Shown here: one piece after another, positions 17,835-25,905 of the stretch | Layout: each line of letters starts with the position of its first letter | How positions within the stretch are numbered: position 1 is the first letter of the stretch | Origin: Staphylococcus haemolyticus | GTDB taxonomy: Bacteria > Bacillota > Bacilli > Staphylococcales > Staphylococcaceae | NCBI RefSeq assembly: GCF_006094395.1 | Contig: NZ_CP035291.1 | Coordinates: 310,001-374,000 of the forward strand | Direction of reading: 5' to 3' | DNA length: 64,000 nt | Notes under the pieces: generated by a model | Seen by the model: the letters and a program-made list of their open reading frames with translations, nothing else | Databases searched by the model: none | What the model was told of the DNA's origin: nothing | Translations under genes and position numbers: made by a program

Positions 17835-17991
17835 GGGAGTGGGACAGAATTCTTTTTAAATTCGTCGTCCCCCCCCCCGCAAGGATGACTAGAACTGAAA
17901 AAAGCTTGATTTAAGCGCATTTTCAGTTCAGTCAGCTACTGCGAATTTGCAAAATAGCATCATCATATTATTTATGTCCCAGGCTCTTTTT
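17835..17991. repeat. Staphylococcal intergenic repeat element, copy 1
   Basis: The element opens GAGTGGGACAGAA and closes TGTCCCAGGCTC, giving an outer inverted repeat. Its core, CTTGATTTAAGCGCATTTTCA, is flanked by AACTGAAAA (17893-17901) and TTTTCAGTT (17920-17928), a perfect stem. A second copy lies at 26859-27013, where both arms of this stem carry matching changes. It contains a run of 10 C (17879-17888). It is non-coding and fills most of the gap before the LacI gene. Confidence 0.8.
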
Positions 17992-18060
17992 GACATATTT
18001 AAAATGTTGAATATCTAACTTGAGTGATTGACAAAAATGTAGCGACAACCTATCATAAAT

Positions 18061-18078
18061 AATGAAAACGTTTTCATT
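18061..18078. promoter_or_regulatory. LacI-type palindromic operator
   Basis: AATGAAAACGTTTTCATT is a perfect 18-bp palindrome with the central CG typical of LacI/CcpA-family operators. It lies 12 bases before the start codon of the LacI-family gene, between promoter and ribosome site, so autoregulation is likely. Confidence 0.75.
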
Positions 18079-18090
18079 AAAGGTGGTACT

Positions 18091-19086
18091 ATGGCAACAA
18101 TTAAAGATGTAGCTCAGAGAGCAGGATTATCTATATCGACGGTTTCAAGATATTTAAATCATCATCCTTATATTTCTGAGGATAAGAAAATTAAAATCCA
18201 ACAAGCGATGGATGAACTTGATTATGTGCCTAATTCAGTCGCTATGCAATTGCGTTCCAACAAGTCGTATACGATTGGTATCATCGTACCTAGAATTACG
18301 AATCCATATTTCGCGTATTTGATTGATGCAATTGATAAAGAAATTAAAGGTACACCATATCATACGTTAATCATGCAAACATATAATAATAAAGAAGAGG
18401 AATTAAGATTATTAAATATGTTTAAGCAAAGACACATTGCTGGTGTGATTATGGGTGCACTTGAAAATGACATAGAAGTTTTAGAGACGTATACGAAATA
18501 TGGACCTATTATTTTATCGGCAGATCAATCAATGCAGTCTGATAAAGTAAAGATTATACATACCAACCAACGTCAAACGACGTACGATGCCATTCAATAC
18601 TTAATTAATAAAGGATATCGAAACATAGCTTATTGCACGGACAATAGTTACTATGATCATTGTTTTAATAAACCTAGAAATGTCGGATTTAGAGTAGCGA
18701 TGAAAGATAATGGTCTAGATATTAGAAATGAATGGATTTTTAATAATGTTCGTACAATTGAAGATGGTGAGCAGATAGGGAAAATATTGTTGCGGCAAGA
18801 ACAGTTACCAGATGCTATATTTACAGGTAGCGATGAAGTGGCATTAGGGTTAATGCACTTTATGACTGCCCATCAAATAGATATTCCTAACCAAATCGCC
18901 ATTATGGGATATGATAACCAACCCATTTCTAGTTTGTTGAAGATTCCATTATCGACAGTCAATCAACCAGTCAATGACATTGGTAAGCAATTGATTAACT
19001 ATTTATTGGCATTACTTGAAGAGACAGAATTTAAAAGCAAAGATGATGTATTAAAATTAAATATCGTAGAACGACAAAGCACATAA
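18091..19086 (+). CDS. LacI/GalR-family transcriptional regulator
   Basis: A 331-residue regulator with AAAGGTGG upstream. Residues 1-22 form the LacI helix-turn-helix (TIKDVAQRAGLSISTVSRYL), followed by the hinge helix (PNSVAMQLRS) and a periplasmic-binding-protein-like effector domain (from about residue 60: YTIGIIVPRITNPYF). The ligand is unknown. No sugar-uptake genes lie next to it, so its main targets may be elsewhere. A perfect palindrome just upstream suggests it represses itself. A terminator follows at 19091-19135. Confidence 0.85.
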   Translation: MATIKDVAQRAGLSISTVSRYLNHHPYISEDKKIKIQQAMDELDYVPNSVAMQLRSNKSYTIGIIVPRITNPYFAYLIDAIDKEIKGTPYHTLIMQTYNNKEEELRLLNMFKQRHIAGVIMGALENDIEVLETYTKYGPIILSADQSMQSDKVKIIHTNQRQTTYDAIQYLINKGYRNIAYCTDNSYYDHCFNKPRNVGFRVAMKDNGLDIRNEWIFNNVRTIEDGEQIGKILLRQEQLPDAIFTGSDEVALGLMHFMTAHQIDIPNQIAIMGYDNQPISSLLKIPLSTVNQPVNDIGKQLINYLLALLEETEFKSKDDVLKLNIVERQST

Positions 19087-19090
19087 ATAG

Positions 19091-19135
19091 AGCCTTCCAT
19101 TTCGAATTTTAAACGAAGTGGAAGGCTTGTTTCTA
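19091..19135 (+). terminator. Intrinsic terminator of the LacI-family gene
   Basis: GCCTTCCATTTCG (19092-19104) pairs with CGAAGTGGAAGGC (19114-19126), followed by TTGTTTCTATTT. Confidence 0.85.
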
Positions 19136-19246
19136 TTTATAAATCAAACAAGGATACTTGAATATTGTAAGTAATCATCGTTATGTGTAAAATGTAAATA
19201 ACATCTATGTATAATACATGTAAAAGTTAATAAGGGGATGAGTAGC

Positions 19247-20095
19247 ATGGTAAATGTAAAAAAACAAAGAATGAAAATTTACGTACTAGACAATGGACGC
19301 ATGAAGATGGATAAAAACTTGATGATTGCTAATTCAAACCAAGCGACGATGGATAATCCAAATCAGCCTAATGAAATGCATGAATTTCCTATTTACACTG
19401 TATTCATTGATCATCCTGAAGCAAAGATTTTATTTGATACAGCATGTAATCCAAATGCTATGGGAGATAATGGGCGTTGGATTACAGCAACACAAAAAGC
19501 GTTTCCATACTTTGCTGACGAAGCATGTCATTTACCTAATCGACTTGAACAAATTGGCATAGACCTTAAAGATGTTGATATTGTTGTGGCCTCTCACTTG
19601 CACTTAGATCATGCAGGATGTCTTGAATACTTTACAAATGCGACTGTCATAGTGCATAACGATGAACTCAACGGGACAATGCAATCTTATGCACGTAACC
19701 AAAAAGAAGGTGCGTATATATGGGCGGATATAGACGCATGGATTAAAAACGATTTAACTTGGAAGACTATGAAACGAGATGAAGATTATTTAAAACTCGT
19801 AGATGGCGTTAAGGTCTTGAATTTTGGCAGTGGTCATGCATGGGGCATGATTGGCTTAGAAATTGAAACTGAAGAACTTGGAACAATTATTCTCGCCTCA
19901 GATGCTATTTATACGAAAGAAAGTATGGAACCAACACTTAAACCTCCAGGTATCTTGTATGATTCGGTTGGGTGGACAAATTCTGTAGAAAAGATAAAAA
20001 AATTAGCAGCAGAGAAAAATGCACAAATTTGGTTTGGCCACGATGGAGAACAATTTGCTAAATTTCGAAAATCAACAGACGGATATTATGAATAG
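19247..20095 (+). CDS. Metallo-beta-lactamase-fold hydrolase, N-acyl homoserine lactonase-like
   Basis: A 282-residue protein. The ATG at 19247 is chosen over 19238 because AAGGGG abuts the latter. It carries the dinuclear zinc motif HLHLDHAG (H117, H119, D121, H122), a further metal His in GSGHAWG, the bridging Asp in ASDAIY and a late His in WFGHDGE. This set is typical of AiiA/AttM-like lactonases, but many relatives have other substrates, so quorum quenching is not proven. It is followed 24 bases later by an alcohol dehydrogenase, which suggests a two-step pathway, possibly lactone hydrolysis and hydroxy-acid or alcohol oxidation. Confidence 0.8.
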   Translation: MVNVKKQRMKIYVLDNGRMKMDKNLMIANSNQATMDNPNQPNEMHEFPIYTVFIDHPEAKILFDTACNPNAMGDNGRWITATQKAFPYFADEACHLPNRLEQIGIDLKDVDIVVASHLHLDHAGCLEYFTNATVIVHNDELNGTMQSYARNQKEGAYIWADIDAWIKNDLTWKTMKRDEDYLKLVDGVKVLNFGSGHAWGMIGLEIETEELGTIILASDAIYTKESMEPTLKPPGILYDSVGWTNSVEKIKKLAAEKNAQIWFGHDGEQFAKFRKSTDGYYE

Positions 20096-20119
20096 GGACT
20101 TTCAAGGGAGTGTTTAATT

Positions 20120-21247
20120 ATGAAAACAAGAGCAGCAGTATTATATGAAATGGAAGCATCTCAACCTTATAAAGAATCGAAACCTTTAAAAATTGAGAGC
20201 TTAGAGTTAGAAGATCCTCATGAGCATGAAGTATTGCTAAAAATACATGCAGCAGGGATATGCCATTCAGACTTATCAGTAATTAACGGCAGTAGACCTC
20301 GACCTTTACCGATGGCACTTGGTCATGAGGCAACTGGCGAGGTATTAAAAGTTGGAAGTAGTGTCACAAGGGTGAAAGAAGGTGACCATGTAGTTTGTAC
20401 CTTCATTCCAAGCTGTGGTAAATGTATACCATGTAAAGAAGGACGTCCAGCTTTGTGTGAAAATGGAGCTAAAGCAAATGAAAAAGGCGAAATGTTAGAA
20501 GGAGGTATTCGATTATCTAATGAAGATGGACAAGTATATCATCATTTAGGCGTCTCTGGATTTGCAGAACACGCAGTGGTTTCTGAAAATTCTATTGTAA
20601 AAATCAGTAATGAAATACCATTTGAACGTGCAGCAGTATTTGGCTGTGCTGTCATTACAGGTATTGGTGCTGTGATGAATACAGCTCAAATTCGTCCAGG
20701 TAGTAATGTTGCTGTGGTTGGACTAGGTGGTATAGGATTAAATGCCATTATTGGTGCTAAGTTAGCAGGTGCAAATGAAATTATTGCACTAGATATTAAT
20801 GAAGACAAATTTGATTTAGCTAAGCAGTTTGGAGCTACCGCGACATTTAACTCTAGTGATGATGATATAGATGAACAAATTAAAGAATATGTACCTGGCG
20901 GAGTAGAATATGCATTTGAAACAGCAGGGGTTGTTCCTGCAATGCAAGTCGCTTATAGAATTACTAAACGAGGGGGTACTACAGTAACAACGGGCTTACC
21001 TCATCCTAAAGATGAATTCTCATTTCCTCAAGTAACATTAGCTGCAGAAGAACGGACAGTTAAAGGTTCTTATGTAGGAAGCTGTGTTCCTGATAGAGAT
21101 ATTCCTCGTTTTGTAAGTTTATATAAACAAGGAAGATTAAACATTGATCCACTCATTAGTGAAGTGATTACTCTAGATGATATCAATGAAGGATTTGATA
21201 AATTAGCTAGTGGTGATGTCGGTAGAATTATTGTTAAAATGCATTGA
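20120..21247 (+). CDS. Zinc-dependent medium-chain alcohol dehydrogenase
   Basis: A 375-residue enzyme with AAGGGAGTG upstream. Catalytic zinc ligands are visible in GICHSD (Cys ~48) and GHEATG (His ~69), with a third Cys in GCAVITG (~174). The structural zinc lobe has CGKCIPCKEGRPALC, the four-cysteine pattern of class III-type dehydrogenases. The Rossmann motif GLGGIG (about 197-202) binds NAD. It would oxidise a primary alcohol or hydroxymethyl adduct; the substrate is not known. It shares an operon with the lactonase-like gene and ends at a bidirectional terminator. Confidence 0.88.
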   Translation: MKTRAAVLYEMEASQPYKESKPLKIESLELEDPHEHEVLLKIHAAGICHSDLSVINGSRPRPLPMALGHEATGEVLKVGSSVTRVKEGDHVVCTFIPSCGKCIPCKEGRPALCENGAKANEKGEMLEGGIRLSNEDGQVYHHLGVSGFAEHAVVSENSIVKISNEIPFERAAVFGCAVITGIGAVMNTAQIRPGSNVAVVGLGGIGLNAIIGAKLAGANEIIALDINEDKFDLAKQFGATATFNSSDDDIDEQIKEYVPGGVEYAFETAGVVPAMQVAYRITKRGGTTVTTGLPHPKDEFSFPQVTLAAEERTVKGSYVGSCVPDRDIPRFVSLYKQGRLNIDPLISEVITLDDINEGFDKLASGDVGRIIVKMH

Positions 21248-21280
21248 TTGAAATTAAAATTTGAGACTGAATAACGAAAA

Positions 21281-21318
21281 GTCCTCTATTTCAAATGAAT
21301 GAAGTAGAGGACCTTTGT
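21281..21318. terminator. Terminator between convergent genes
   Basis: GTCCTCTATTTC (21281-21292) pairs with GAAGTAGAGGAC (21301-21312), followed by CTTTGTT. It serves the dehydrogenase and possibly the opposite SdpI-like gene. Confidence 0.75.
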
Positions 21319-21333
21319 TGTATAAAGTCAAAA

Positions 21334-21666
21334 TTAAAGTGTTTTCTCCACTTTCAAATAAACAATCAACATATACCATACCATTACGACGAACTCTATG
21401 CCTAAACCGGTCATAATGATAGCGTCAGTACTTCTCATAATACCTACAATTTCAATTACGAGTCCGATAATTCCAAACAGTAATAAAACCCATAAGTATT
21501 TTAGAGAATAGATGCCATATTGTTTTTGTGCTTTAATCCAATTGCGATCATTGGCCATGGACTTCTTTGTTCGATAACCATACCAACCGTTGCGCTCGGT
21601 AGGTGGATGGCATTTAAAGATGTAACCAACGCACCCCATAATGATACTTAGTGGTAATAATATCAT
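21334..21666 (-). CDS. SdpI-family small membrane protein
   Basis: A 110-residue membrane protein with AAGGGAG before its ATG. After a first hydrophobic segment it carries the SdpI C-terminal domain block: PPTERNGWYGYRTKKSM (about 21-37), then N and W residues, followed by two further membrane helices. SdpI of Bacillus subtilis gives immunity to the SDP cannibalism toxin; staphylococcal members are short and their role is not established. No toxin gene is adjacent. Confidence 0.8.
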   Translation of the reverse strand: MILLPLSIIMGCVGYIFKCHPPTERNGWYGYRTKKSMANDRNWIKAQKQYGIYSLKYLWVLLLFGIIGLVIEIVGIMRSTDAIIMTGLGIEFVVMVWYMLIVYLKVEKTL

Positions 21667-21864
21667 GTTATAACTCCCTTAATAATTTATCGACTATACA
21701 ACTAAACGATATATTAAAAATTTTTCTTATTCAAATTGCATTAAAATTAGTAATTGTCTAAAATAAAAATTAAAGAGTTCGTTAATAAATGTTATGCAAC
21801 TCAACAAAATTATGTTTTGAATATAAAAGACGCTAATAATCTTCATTGAAAGAAGGCGTACTTA

Positions 21865-23007
21865 GTGGTTAAGTATTATGTTAGTTGTATAGTACTATTT
21901 TTTACTTTTGCAATTCTCTGTGGCATGGCACTGGCTGAAGATGTTACTGATGAAGCATCAGTGGTTGCAGTAGGAGATAATTTAATACACCCTGTTGTTT
22001 ATAATGATGCACTGCAACAAGATGGGTCATTCGATTTTAAACAAATGTATTCACATATTAAGAACGACATACAATCACCTGACCTTGCATTTATTAATCA
22101 AGAATCTCCATTAGGTGGGGATGATCGCCCATTTTCAGGATTTAAGAACTTCAATACTCCGAGTCAGATTGCTCAAGATGTTGTCGAAACCGGCTTTGAT
22201 ATGGTCAATGGTGCCAATAATCATTCCTTGGATCAAGGTGATGAAGGTGTCTTAAATCATCTCAAGACATGGAATAAGTTTGATAAACAAGTTTTATTTA
22301 CAGGTATTTTTAATTCGGAAAAGGATGCTCAAACGATACCGGTCATGACTGTGAATGGAATCAAGGTGAGTTTATTAAGTTATACATATGGTACGAATGA
22401 AATGACATCACAATATCCTTACACGATTAAAAAGTTTGATGAAAGGACGATTCAACGAGATGTAAGACAAGCAAAAAAGCAGAGTGATGTCGTAATGGTG
22501 TCTGCTCATTGGGGATTGGAAAATCACCACCAACCGAATCATACGCAAAAGAAGTATGCACAATTATTTGCGGATGAGGGTGTAGATGTTGTCATTGGTA
22601 CACACCCACATGTCATTCAACCGGTTAAATGGGTGAAGAGTAAGCGTGATCATCATCAAACACTTGTCGCATATTCATTAGGTAACTTTCTGAATGGACA
22701 AGATACTGGAAATGAACATAATCAATTATTAGGAAGACTAAATTTTGATATAGTTAAAGCGCCTAAAGGTGCACACATTGAAAATGTGAAGTGGACGAGT
22801 ATGGTCAATCATTATCAACAGTGGGATCCTACGAATAAAGACACGAGACATGATTTTGAAGTGTATAATTTAGATGATTATAATGAGAAATTAGCTCAAC
22901 AACATAGATTAAGAAACGATAAGAAAAGTCAATGGGATATAAAACATCTACAAGATATCACGAAAGATGTCATTGATTCTGAATACTTGGATGAAAAGAG
23001 TATATAA
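21865..23007 (+). CDS. CapA-family (PgsA-like) exported metallophosphoesterase-fold protein
   Basis: A 380-residue protein starting at GTG with AGAAGG 8 bases upstream. The signal peptide (YYVSCIVLFFTFAILCGMALA) ends around ALA-ED at residue 24. Family motifs follow: VAVGDNLIH (~34-42), NQESPLGG, GANNHSLDQG (~115-124), SAHWG and GTHPHVIQP. CapA/PgsA proteins belong to the calcineurin-like fold; the best known help make or export poly-gamma-glutamate. The capB/capC ligase partners are not beside it, so it probably has another cell-envelope role. It is not part of the polysaccharide cap locus further on. Confidence 0.82.
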   Translation: MVKYYVSCIVLFFTFAILCGMALAEDVTDEASVVAVGDNLIHPVVYNDALQQDGSFDFKQMYSHIKNDIQSPDLAFINQESPLGGDDRPFSGFKNFNTPSQIAQDVVETGFDMVNGANNHSLDQGDEGVLNHLKTWNKFDKQVLFTGIFNSEKDAQTIPVMTVNGIKVSLLSYTYGTNEMTSQYPYTIKKFDERTIQRDVRQAKKQSDVVMVSAHWGLENHHQPNHTQKKYAQLFADEGVDVVIGTHPHVIQPVKWVKSKRDHHQTLVAYSLGNFLNGQDTGNEHNQLLGRLNFDIVKAPKGAHIENVKWTSMVNHYQQWDPTNKDTRHDFEVYNLDDYNEKLAQQHRLRNDKKSQWDIKHLQDITKDVIDSEYLDEKSI

Positions 23008-23014
23008 CGAACAG

Positions 23015-23050
23015 GGCTAATGTTACCGTCAATATGACGTTACATTAGCC
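23015..23050. terminator. Hairpin between convergent genes
   Basis: GGCTAATGT (23015-23023) pairs with ACATTAGCC (23042-23050) with a partly paired interior. The T tract is weak on the plus side. Confidence 0.6.
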
Positions 23051-23064
23051 TTGATTCATGCAGT

Positions 23065-23445
23065 TTAATTATTCAAAATGGTTCCTTTATTGGCAACGAT
23101 AGTTTGGTTTTCTCCGACGTCTTCCATTACTAAAGCTTGAGCACCTATTTTAGCATTGTCTCCAATTAGTACATTATCCCCTATAACAGGTGTTCCATGC
23201 TTTCCGCGTCCACCCATGGTAACATTTTGAAGAATCTTACAATTTTTCCCAATAATCGTTCTTTCATGTATAACGCATCCCAATCCGCTATGAGCAAAGC
23301 GTGTGCCCTCACCAATTTTTACACTTCTTGGGATGTCTGTTGCAAAAATTAAACGATTCATTTGTTGCATAGCTCTAGGTATGACTGGGATATTTTTATT
23401 ATATAGTTTAGTCATTAAAAATACTGATTTATTCATTAAAGACAT
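23065..23445 (-). CDS. Serine acetyltransferase-like hexapeptide-repeat protein
   Basis: A 126-residue protein. The ATG at 23445 is chosen because GGAGGGG lies 7 bases upstream; the ATG at 23451 touches it. It consists of left-handed beta-helix hexapeptides (IGEGTRFAHSG, IIGKNCKILQNVTMGG, VIGDNVLIGDNAKIGAQ) with the His/Gly pattern of CysE-type acetyltransferases. It is much shorter than CysE and lacks the N-terminal helical domain, so it is more likely a small sugar or metabolite O-acetyltransferase than the cysteine-pathway enzyme. Confidence 0.75.
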   Translation of the reverse strand: MSLMNKSVFLMTKLYNKNIPVIPRAMQQMNRLIFATDIPRSVKIGEGTRFAHSGLGCVIHERTIIGKNCKILQNVTMGGRGKHGTPVIGDNVLIGDNAKIGAQALVMEDVGENQTIVANKGTILNN

Positions 23446-23552
23446 TAACATTCCCCTCCACTTTAAATATAAATAACTTTTTATTAATCATCAATATGTA
23501 AAGTGTATATTTAATTAAACATATTTATAAATAAAGTTTATTGTTCAATGAA

Positions 23553-23586
23553 AAGACACTAAACTGATATTTGAGTTTAGTGTCTT
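23553..23586 (-). terminator. Intrinsic terminator of ipdC
   Basis: AAGACACTAAACT (23553-23565) pairs with AGTTTAGTGTCTT (23574-23586). On the minus strand it is followed by TTTTCATTG. Confidence 0.85.
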
Positions 23587-23601
23587 GATAAAATAATTAT
23601 T

Positions 23602-25242
23602 CTATTTGTTTTGTGCTGCAAAGGCTTTTGAAATGTCGCGGAGTTTAGCTGGTGCGTCATCCCATTTCATTGTGACTTCGGTGAAGTGTAATTGCTCTGG
23701 AGCAGCGTTAATAGCATCAAAGACGTTCTGTAAGTCATTAGAAGTCTTCACGTCATGAACAACAACGTTATCACCACCGAACACTTTAGGTAATGCTTTA
23801 TAATCCCACATACGGATATCATTGTACGTTTCTTCCATACCGTGGATTAAACGTTCTACTGTATAACCATCGTTATTAATCACGAAGATAATCGGTTTAA
23901 TATCTTGGCGAATCATCGTAGATAACTCTTGAACTGTAAGTTGTAATGAGCCATCCCCGATTAATAAGATGTTACGGCGATTTGGATCAGCCATTTGCGT
24001 ACCTAAAGTAGCTGGTAGTGTATAACCGATAGAACCCCATAATGGTTGTCCTATAAACGTCATGTCTTTCGGTAAAGCTAAATCATAAGCACCGAAGAAT
24101 GATGTACCTTGTTCGGCTAATAAGACATCATCATCTTTAATAAAGTGTTGCATCATATCAAAGTATGTTGATTGCGTTAAGATATCATCTGATAATGCGA
24201 CTTCTTTTGATGACCCTTTTTCAAAAGGAGGGAACGTACCCTCATATCGATAATCAATGGTATTAAGACTATCAATTAAGCTAGGTAGCGTCACATCTTC
24301 AGCAACCGTTTCATTCAATTTAAAGTTATGATGATTAAGCATAACGACGTCATCAATATCAAATTCATAAGAAAAACCAGCTGTAGCTGAGTCAGTTAAT
24401 TTAGCACCAATATTTAAAATAGCATCACTGTTATCTACATAATCTTTAATTTGGTCTTCTGCAATTTTGCCATCGTAAATGCCAATATAATAGGGATTCT
24501 TTTCGTTGAACGCCCCTTTACCTAATGATAATTGAGCGACTGGAATATGTGTTTGATTAACAAATTGCTCAAGTGCTTTGTGTAAGTGGAAACTGTTGAT
24601 TTCATGACCTGTGATAATGACTGGCTGTGACGCAGAGCGTAGTTTGTCAGCGACCATATCGATATAGCGCTCAACATTTACGTCTGCAGTTGGTGCGACA
24701 TCATACTCTGAATCTACCTCTATTTCAGTCATTGCAACATCAATAGGAAGATGAATGTGCACGGGGCGGCGTTCATGAATAGCAGCATTGATGACTCTAG
24801 GAATTTCAGTTGTGGCATTCTCAGCAGTAATGTATGCTTGTGCAGTCGTAATATGTTCAAACATCTTCTGATAGCTATCGAAACGACCTTCACCTAATGA
24901 GTGATGCACATATTTACCGGCTTGTTCTACTGATTGTGTTGGTGCACCTGTAATCGCAATGACAGGAACACGTTCAGCATACGAACCTGCGATACCGTTG
25001 ACAGCACTTAATTCACCTACACCAAATGTCGTAACAAGCACGCCTAGTCCATTGATACGTGCATAGCCATCTGCAGCATAACTCCCATTAAGTTCATTGG
25101 TTGTGCCAACCCATTCCACACCGTCATGACGCACGATGTCATCTAGAAATGTTAGGTTGAAATCGCCAGGAACACCAAATATTTTATCGACACCTGCACG
25201 ATGTACTGCATCCATTAAGTATTGTCCTACACGTTGTTTCAT
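23602..25242 (-). CDS. ipdC: Thiamine-diphosphate-dependent alpha-keto acid (indolepyruvate/pyruvate) decarboxylase
   Basis: A 546-residue enzyme. The second ATG (25242) is chosen because AAAGGTGG sits 7 bases upstream. With that start the conserved ThDP-activating Glu falls at residue 50 (TTNELNG), the usual position. HH in KYVHHSLGEG (~112-113) is the paired His of decarboxylases, and GDGSLQLTVQEL followed by INNDGYTVE is the ThDP-binding motif. It converts 2-keto acids to aldehydes and CO2; staphylococcal members are annotated as indole-3-pyruvate or pyruvate decarboxylase. It is divergent from a MarR regulator and has promoter TTGACT-N17-TATATT (25310-25282). Confidence 0.9.
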   Translation of the reverse strand: MKQRVGQYLMDAVHRAGVDKIFGVPGDFNLTFLDDIVRHDGVEWVGTTNELNGSYAADGYARINGLGVLVTTFGVGELSAVNGIAGSYAERVPVIAITGAPTQSVEQAGKYVHHSLGEGRFDSYQKMFEHITTAQAYITAENATTEIPRVINAAIHERRPVHIHLPIDVAMTEIEVDSEYDVAPTADVNVERYIDMVADKLRSASQPVIITGHEINSFHLHKALEQFVNQTHIPVAQLSLGKGAFNEKNPYYIGIYDGKIAEDQIKDYVDNSDAILNIGAKLTDSATAGFSYEFDIDDVVMLNHHNFKLNETVAEDVTLPSLIDSLNTIDYRYEGTFPPFEKGSSKEVALSDDILTQSTYFDMMQHFIKDDDVLLAEQGTSFFGAYDLALPKDMTFIGQPLWGSIGYTLPATLGTQMADPNRRNILLIGDGSLQLTVQELSTMIRQDIKPIIFVINNDGYTVERLIHGMEETYNDIRMWDYKALPKVFGGDNVVVHDVKTSNDLQNVFDAINAAPEQLHFTEVTMKWDDAPAKLRDISKAFAAQNK

Positions 25243-25281
25243 ATTCATTCCACCTTTATTTATAAATTAGAATACACTTAC

Positions 25282-25310
25282 AATATAATTACATTAAATA
25301 ATAAAGTCAA
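25282..25310 (-). promoter_or_regulatory. ipdC promoter
   Basis: On the minus strand TTGACT (25310-25305) and TATATT (25287-25282) are 17 bases apart. Confidence 0.65.
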
Positions 25311-25345
25311 TTGCGTTGACCTTTTTTCGACTGTTTTTTGAAAAT

Positions 25346-25366
25346 TGATTATAATGTGTATAATCA
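25346..25366. promoter_or_regulatory. MarR-type operator overlapping the -10 box
   Basis: TGATTATA-atgtg-TATAATCA is a 21-bp dyad with 8-base arms. It contains the TATAAT -10 box of the MarR gene, so the regulator bound there would shut off its own transcription. It lies about 40 bases from the ipdC -35 box. Confidence 0.7.
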
Positions 25367-25393
25367 TTCATAAATGGAAAAGGAAAGAAGTCT

Positions 25394-25843
25394 ATGGATA
25401 GTAATAAAAATGATTATGAGCATATGTTATTTTACTTCGCATATAAGACATTTATAAAAACGGCAGATGAAATTATTGAAAAATACGACATGAGTCGTCA
25501 GCACCATCGCTTTTTATTCTTTATTAATAAATTGCCTGGTATTACCATTAAGCAATTATTAAAGACATTAGAAATCTCGAAGCAAGGATCACATGCGACG
25601 TTGCGTAAATTGAAGGAAGAAGGGTTAATTGTTGAACAAACATCTGAAGAAGATCGACGTGTGAAACAATTATTTCCAACGCCTAAAGGCAGTAAGTTAG
25701 TTGATAAATTAAATAAAGCACAAAATGAATTAATGCAGAGTACGTTTCAAAAGGTAGGACATGATTGGTATGACATCATGGAAGAATTATCGAATTACAG
25801 AGAAGGATTTCAAGATATTCAGCATTTGAAAGATGAGAAGTAA
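25394..25843 (+). CDS. MarR-family transcriptional regulator
   Basis: A 149-residue winged-helix regulator with AAAGGAAAGAAG upstream. The HTH (GITIKQLLKTLEISKQGSHATLRKL, residues ~52-77) is followed by the wing with the family motif EEDRRVKQLFPT (Asp-Arg-Arg, ~87-98). There are no Cys residues, so it is not a thiol sensor of the SarZ/MgrA type. It is divergent from ipdC and probably controls both itself and ipdC through the dyad at 25346-25366. Confidence 0.85.
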   Translation: MDSNKNDYEHMLFYFAYKTFIKTADEIIEKYDMSRQHHRFLFFINKLPGITIKQLLKTLEISKQGSHATLRKLKEEGLIVEQTSEEDRRVKQLFPTPKGSKLVDKLNKAQNELMQSTFQKVGHDWYDIMEELSNYREGFQDIQHLKDEK

Positions 25844-25859
25844 ATAGGACTGAATAAGA

Positions 25860-25895
25860 AAAAGGCATTGCGTAAATGACTACGCAATGCCTTTT
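25860..25895. terminator. Bidirectional terminator between MarR gene and azoreductase
   Basis: AAAAGGCATTGCGTA (25860-25874) pairs perfectly with TACGCAATGCCTTTT (25881-25895) across a 6-base loop. Confidence 0.9.
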
Positions 25896-25905
25896 AATAT
25901 GATTA

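Noticed and set aside
17835..17991. Insertion-sequence remnant
   Set aside because: No transposase frame and no target duplication; the second copy and paired stems mark it as a structured intergenic repeat.
21865..23007. Poly-gamma-glutamate capsule operon
   Set aside because: Only a CapA-family protein is present; the ligase genes capB/capC of that system are not beside it.
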